Of a DNA stretch of 9,969 nucleotides, positions 6,863 to 9,969 are shown piece by piece; positions within the stretch are counted from its first letter, which is position 1; each line of letters opens with the position of its first letter. The notes under the pieces were generated by a model. The model had not been told where the DNA came from. It searched no databases and saw only the letters and a program-made list of their open reading frames with translations. Origin of the DNA: Actinomycetota bacterium (GTDB lineage Bacteria; Actinomycetota; Actinomycetes; Nanopelagicales; Nanopelagicaceae); contig JABMMO010000163.1 in assembly GCA_013205455.1 (NCBI GenBank), forward strand, positions 1 through 9,969. The letters are read 5' to 3'. The position numbers and the translations under genes were made by a program.

Positions 6863-8065
6863 TTACTTAGTTGGGAAGGTTGGCTTTACTGCTGCGCGAT
6901 ATTCTACAAATGCATGCTTTCCGTCAGTGACAGTTATAACTGCCATTGGGCGGGAAACGTTTACGTGCAGAGTGTCTGTGAATGAAGTTGGGCCAGCGGT
7001 TAAATCTTCGTTGGCAAACTTATTCATTTCTGCAGCCATTGCTGCACCGTCAAATGAACCAGCGCGTGTTGCAGCTAACGCAAACGCTTCAATTGCTGAT
7101 GCACCAGTAATCAGTCCACCTGTAGCAGCGTCTTGACCAGTTTTTTCCTTAAAAGCAGCAAGAAGTTCTACTACCTTTGGATTTGAGTCATCGCCAAATA
7201 CCGAGGCGTAAGTAACTGTTGTGAAGTTACTTAGATTTGGAACAGCACCTAACCAGAAAGCACCGTCAAGTCCAAAGCCAGAAATAACTGGAGTATTTAG
7301 GCCACCAGCACGAATTGCTGCAAGAGCTTCGGCTCCACCACCTGGATAAGAGCAAAGTGCAATTACGCCAGCTGCATCTTTCTTAGCATTGGCAACCTGT
7401 GCTTTAACTGGCTTATCGAGTGCACCAGCTTGAGTTTGGCTGAATTGTTGAACTGATTTCACAGTTCCACCAAGTTCTTTAAATCGTGTTTCGAAAGCAT
7501 CGCATTGGCTTGTTGTGTATGCGATAGACATATCTTTAAAGAGTGTTGCAGTCTGACCAAGTTTCTCATATGCATACTCAGCCATAATCGCAGCTTCACC
7601 AGGTACGGCAGAGCCAAGAGAATAACCAAGATCAAGTCCATTATCTGGACCCATTGCGGTTGAACCAACGCATGGAGCAATTACGAGAACTCCAGCATCG
7701 TTAGCAACTTGAGAAGACTTTAAATTGATATCAGCATCGCAGGTAACGAGAAGTAGTTTTGCGCCTTTAGCAATGAGATCAGTAGCAATTTGTTGTCCTT
7801 TATCAGGATTTGTTTCGGTATCAACAGCTTCTAAAACTAGCTGACATCCGTTAACGCCACCCGCAGCATTAATTTTATCGACTGCGATCTGTGCGGTGGT
7901 CAAAGCTGGACCATCAAATGGGGACATGAATCCAGTTTGTGCCATTGCTGCACCAATCAGAATTGGCTCGGTGCAATCGACAGCCTCTTCGCTACTACTG
8001 GAACAGCCAGTTAGCGCGAGCGCGAGCACCACAAATCCAATCGCTAATCTTTTTGTAAATTTCAT
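6863..8065 (-). CDS. Liv-type periplasmic-binding lipoprotein (substrate-binding protein of the importer)
   Basis: This 400-residue type I periplasmic-binding-fold protein captures the substrate for the importer. The N-terminus MKFTKRLAIGFVVLALALTGC is a lipoprotein signal: basic start, hydrophobic core and lipobox LTGC, with Cys21 as the lipidation site. A Ser-rich linker follows, then the fold begins with ILIGAAMAQTGFMSPFDGPA (35-54) and AVDKINAAGGVNG (61-73), hallmarks of Leu/Ile/Val-binding relatives. The mature part holds six cysteines besides Cys21 (31, 74, 109, 132, 188, 238), enough for three disulfides. The ATG at 8063-8065 has AGGGAG upstream. It is the first gene of the operon, before the stem-loop and livGFHM. 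Relatives bind branched-chain amino acids, amides or aromatic acids; the ligand cannot be read from the sequence. A livK symbol would imply leucine specificity and is not assigned. Confidence 0.93.
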   Translation of the reverse strand: MKFTKRLAIGFVVLALALTGCSSSSEEAVDCTEPILIGAAMAQTGFMSPFDGPALTTAQIAVDKINAAGGVNGCQLVLEAVDTETNPDKGQQIATDLIAKGAKLLLVTCDADINLKSSQVANDAGVLVIAPCVGSTAMGPDNGLDLGYSLGSAVPGEAAIMAEYAYEKLGQTATLFKDMSIAYTTSQCDAFETRFKELGGTVKSVQQFSQTQAGALDKPVKAQVANAKKDAAGVIALCSYPGGGAEALAAIRAGGLNTPVISGFGLDGAFWLGAVPNLSNFTTVTYASVFGDDSNPKVVELLAAFKEKTGQDAATGGLITGASAIEAFALAATRAGSFDGAAMAAEMNKFANEDLTAGPTSFTDTLHVNVSRPMAVITVTDGKHAFVEYRAAVKPTFPTK

Positions 8066-8260
8066 TTATGTTCTCCCTATATTTATTATCTTTTGACCTC
8101 ATTATTGAGGGCAACTTGTGATAAGTGAGAGCGATACTTCTCCTATTGCAACGCGCTTTCAAGTATTGGCAGATAAATATTCGATAACATTCCATGTGAC
8201 CTAAGGCACTTTATAAGGTTACAGTTCACATAAGGAAGGTAAAAAGGGGAGAATTGGCCT
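8066..8260. promoter_or_regulatory. Divergent regulatory region between importer operon and PLP-enzyme gene
   Basis: This 195-bp gap separates two divergent starts. For the importer (- strand), TTGCCC (complement of 8109-8114), an 18-bp spacer and GATAAT (complement of 8085-8090) form a reasonable promoter. An inverted repeat CCTCA-TTAT-TGAGG at 8097-8110 overlaps its spacer and the edge of its -35, where a repressor could act. For the PLP enzyme (+ strand), TATAAG at 8212-8217 is a -10 candidate without a good -35. ATGTGA (8194-8199) and its complement TCACAT (8226-8231) flank it. A ribosome site GGGGAG (8246-8251) precedes the ATG by 9 bases. No small gene is evident in the gap. Confidence 0.45.
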
Positions 8261-9409
8261 ATGGCTCTTGATACCGCTGCAAAGTATCGTGATCGGTTTC
8301 CAATTTTTGGATCGGTTGCTTACTTAAATAGTTGCTCCCAAGGTGCGCTCTCTCACGAAGTTCGATCTGCATTCAATCATTATTTAGATGGAATGGATGA
8401 ACGTGGCTCCCTCTGGGAAGAATGGGTCGGTCGTCAAGAAGATGTCCGCGTACTTATTGCGAAAATTTTCAGCACAACCCCAGATCAAGTAGCAATTACT
8501 ACTTCTGCATCTGCAGGCGTTTCTTCTTTAATGAGTGCAATTGATTTTACAAAAGGTAAAAACAAGATTGTTACAACTGGTTTGGAATTTCCAACCATCG
8601 GACAGATTTCACATGCCCAAGAACTTCGTGGTGCGGAAATTGTGCATATTCCCGCTGAAGCAGATAACCAATTGGATATCGCAAAAGTTGCGGCGGCTAT
8701 CGATGATAAAACGATTCTAGTTGCTGTAACCCATGTTTGTTATCGCAACGGTTCAATGACCGACATTAAGGCCATTGTTGATCTAGCACATTCACGCGGT
8801 GTTCCAGTTTTGGTTGATGCCTACCAATCTGCCGGAGCAATTCCAATTAACTTTGAAGAGTTAGGTGCAGATTTCTTAGTTGGTGGCGTATTAAAATATA
8901 TGTTGAGCTGCCCTGGCGTTGGATTTATGTTGGTGAATAAGAAGAATGTTATGAAAGCCATTCCAACTATGACCGGTTGGTTCGCGGCTCGCGATATTTT
9001 TGCTATGGATATTATGAAATATGATCCGGCAATCGATGCTCGTAGATTTGAATCTGGCACACCGCCAATACCTAGCCTTTATGCCGCAAAAGCTGGACTT
9101 GGATTACTACTTGAAGTAGGTCTAGATAATGCATGGGCACATACCAAGGTTTTGCATAATCAAATGCGCGAAGGCATCATTTCACTTGGCGGAAAGTGCG
9201 CAACCCCTGCGGGAGCTGGTTTTCATGCTGCAATGCTCGCTGTCAAAGTTACCGATGAACACGCAATGGTTGCAGCGGTAGCCCAAGATAAAGTGGTGAT
9301 TTCATCGCGCGATAGCAATATCCGAATTAGCCCACACTTTTATAACAACAGTGAAGATATTGAGCGGTTACTTGCTTCTATTGCAAAAAATAAACATTTA
9401 CTAGCTTAA
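8261..9409 (+). CDS. Class V PLP-dependent aminotransferase-like enzyme
   Basis: This 382-residue cytosolic fold-type I PLP enzyme belongs to the broad group holding cysteine desulfurases, isopenicillin-N epimerase-like proteins and class V aminotransferases. Visible features are YLNSCSQGALS (21-31) as the substrate-side loop, a Ser/Ala phosphate-binding stretch TSASAG (81-86), the cofactor pair Asp186 and Gln189 in VDAYQSAG, the Schiff-base Lys212 in GGVLKY, RFESGTPPIPSLYAA (262-276), and Arg355 in IRISPHFYNN as the likely carboxylate-binding arginine. The mobile Cys-bearing loop of cysteine desulfurases is absent: residues before Arg355 read VVISSRDSN. Kynureninase was considered, since that would yield anthranilate, but the C-terminal RISPHFYN motif fits other class V members better. 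It is divergent from the importer, so it may act on the imported compound. Reaction type (transamination, lyase or epimerase) is not determined. Confidence 0.85.
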   Translation: MALDTAAKYRDRFPIFGSVAYLNSCSQGALSHEVRSAFNHYLDGMDERGSLWEEWVGRQEDVRVLIAKIFSTTPDQVAITTSASAGVSSLMSAIDFTKGKNKIVTTGLEFPTIGQISHAQELRGAEIVHIPAEADNQLDIAKVAAAIDDKTILVAVTHVCYRNGSMTDIKAIVDLAHSRGVPVLVDAYQSAGAIPINFEELGADFLVGGVLKYMLSCPGVGFMLVNKKNVMKAIPTMTGWFAARDIFAMDIMKYDPAIDARRFESGTPPIPSLYAAKAGLGLLLEVGLDNAWAHTKVLHNQMREGIISLGGKCATPAGAGFHAAMLAVKVTDEHAMVAAVAQDKVVISSRDSNIRISPHFYNNSEDIERLLASIAKNKHLLA

Positions 9410-9412
9410 AAC

Positions 9413-9844
9413 TTAAATTAACGCAGCATCCAAAGTAATGGTTGCGCTGGCATAAAGTTTCGAAACTGGACAAGTTTTCTTAGCTTTTTCAGCATAAGTT
9501 TTGAAATCAGCGTCACTCATACCTGGCACGGTCCCGCGGCAAACTAAATGAATTTCGGTAATCCAAAACCCATCAGCTTTACCTTCTAGAGTTGCGGTCG
9601 CTTCAGTTTTAATAGTGACAGAATTTCCATCAATACCAGCATCTTCTAAATCACTAGTTAGCGCCATTGAGAAACAACCAGCATGTGCAGCGGCAATTAG
9701 CTGTTCTGGATTAGTGCCTTTCTCTTCTTCAACTCTGGCAGTTAAGTTATATGGAACTTCTGGACCACCTAATCCAAACTTCATAGAACCTTTACCAGTC
9801 GGAACTGGACCTGTCCAAATAGCGGAACCTCTATGTTTACTCAT
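9413..9844 (-). CDS. osmC: OsmC family thiol peroxidase (organic hydroperoxide reductase)
   Basis: From the ATG at 9842-9844 the protein has 143 residues, the same length as Escherichia coli OsmC as I recall it, and it aligns from the first residues (MSKHRGSAIWTG). OsmC proteins are cytosolic peroxidases that reduce organic hydroperoxides using two cysteines. Here these are Cys57 in NPEQLIAAAHAGCFSMAL and Cys125 in KTCPVSKLY, with Arg37 and Glu47 in the expected active-site places. The frame stays open upstream to the window edge and a TTG at 9905-9907 would add 21 residues, but those are not OsmC-like. TATGAT (complement of 9851-9856) ends 6 bases before the ATG, so a leaderless transcript is likely and supports the shorter start. 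It converges on the PLP-enzyme gene with a 3-bp gap. A link to the catabolic genes is possible, since flavin monooxygenases leak peroxide, but is not shown. Confidence 0.92.
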   Translation of the reverse strand: MSKHRGSAIWTGPVPTGKGSMKFGLGGPEVPYNLTARVEEEKGTNPEQLIAAAHAGCFSMALTSDLEDAGIDGNSVTIKTEATATLEGKADGFWITEIHLVCRGTVPGMSDADFKTYAEKAKKTCPVSKLYASATITLDAALI

Positions 9845-9878
9845 AGACCAATCATACTCTCTGATATAGATTGCTGCC
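9845..9878. promoter_or_regulatory. Back-to-back leaderless promoters for osmC and the right-edge gene
   Basis: Only 34 bp separate two divergent ATGs. On the - strand TATGAT (complement of 9851-9856) is 6 bases from the osmC ATG. On the + strand TGATATAGA carries an extended -10 (TATAGA at 9865-9870) 8 bases from the ATG at 9879. Neither start has a clear Shine-Dalgarno. Convincing -35 boxes are not seen; they would lie inside the opposite gene. Confidence 0.4.
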
Positions 9879-9969
9879 ATGTCAGCAGGAGTAGTTAGAG
9901 ATATCAATACCGTCCAAGCAAATATTATTTCGCCAGCAATTTCAGCATTTGAAACTGTTCCTGGTGGTC
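9879..9969 (+). CDS. N-terminus of an unidentified protein (partial)
   Basis: From the ATG at 9879 the frame is open for 30 residues to the window end. It begins MSAGVVRDINTVQANIISPA, with codon use (GCA, ATT, GAT) like the neighbouring genes. A -10-like TATAGA lies 8 bases upstream, which suits a leaderless gene divergent from osmC. Nothing in these residues identifies a family. A second + frame and the upstream extension of the osmC frame are also open across this short stretch, so the call is tentative. Confidence 0.4.
   Translation, partial: MSAGVVRDINTVQANIISPAISAFETVPGG

Noticed and set aside
8261..9409. Naming the PLP enzyme kynureninase to complete a tryptophan-to-anthranilate route
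   Set aside because: The RFESGTPP stretch resembles kynureninase, but the C-terminal RISPHFYNN motif and overall layout fit other class V enzymes as well or better.
8261..9409. Naming the PLP enzyme a cysteine desulfurase (SufS/CsdA)
   Set aside because: The required cysteine on the mobile loop before the conserved Arg is absent, and no Suf or Isc genes are nearby.
9413..9907. Longer osmC start at the TTG at 9905-9907
   Set aside because: The extra 21 residues are not OsmC-like, while the ATG at 9842-9844 gives the family's length and has a -10 at leaderless spacing.
1..9969. Mobile elements, CRISPR arrays, tRNA/rRNA genes, defence or toxin systems
   Set aside because: I looked for terminal inverted repeats, regularly spaced repeats, tRNA-like cloverleaf sequence and transposase or nuclease motifs and saw none.

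Overview
The window looks like chromosome from a streamlined, low-to-moderate GC actinobacterium. GC is roughly low-40s percent, estimated by eye. Genes are tightly packed, stop/start junctions overlap by a base, and several starts have a TAnnnT-type -10 six to eight bases upstream and no Shine-Dalgarno, which fits leaderless translation. A freshwater or marine Nanopelagicales-like lineage would fit, but no taxonomic marker gene is present, so this is inference. I see no tRNA, rRNA, CRISPR array, insertion sequence or phage gene.

Left region (1-3375): the end of an unidentified + strand gene converges on a large - strand gene. That gene encodes a two-domain flavoprotein: an FAD aromatic monooxygenase fused to an Old Yellow Enzyme-type reductase, the architecture of 2-aminobenzoyl-CoA monooxygenase/reductase and of the salicylyl-CoA 5-hydroxylase/oxidoreductase group. 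A short-chain dehydrogenase is divergent from it across a 120-bp gap that carries a 10-bp direct repeat.

Middle region (3368-8065): one - strand operon encodes a complete branched-chain-amino-acid-type (HAAT/Liv) ABC importer. In transcription order it is a lipoprotein binding protein, a strong stem-loop, ATPase LivG, ATPase LivF, permease LivH and permease LivM. The last four genes overlap or abut. The stem-loop probably lets the binding protein be made in excess.

Right region (8066-9969): divergent from the binding protein is a class V PLP-dependent aminotransferase-like enzyme. It converges on an OsmC-type peroxiredoxin. A final + strand open frame starts 34 bp beyond the OsmC start and runs off the window.

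How the genes may work together: Liv-type importers often carry amino acids or aromatic carboxylates. The flavoprotein fusion acts on aromatic CoA thioesters in characterised relatives, and SDRs are common companions in such pathways. The best hypothesis is an uptake and degradation locus for a (possibly amino-substituted) aromatic or amino acid, with the needed CoA ligase outside the window. The individual families are well known. No gene here looks like a wholly new system, and the specific substrate and the role of the PLP enzyme are the open points.
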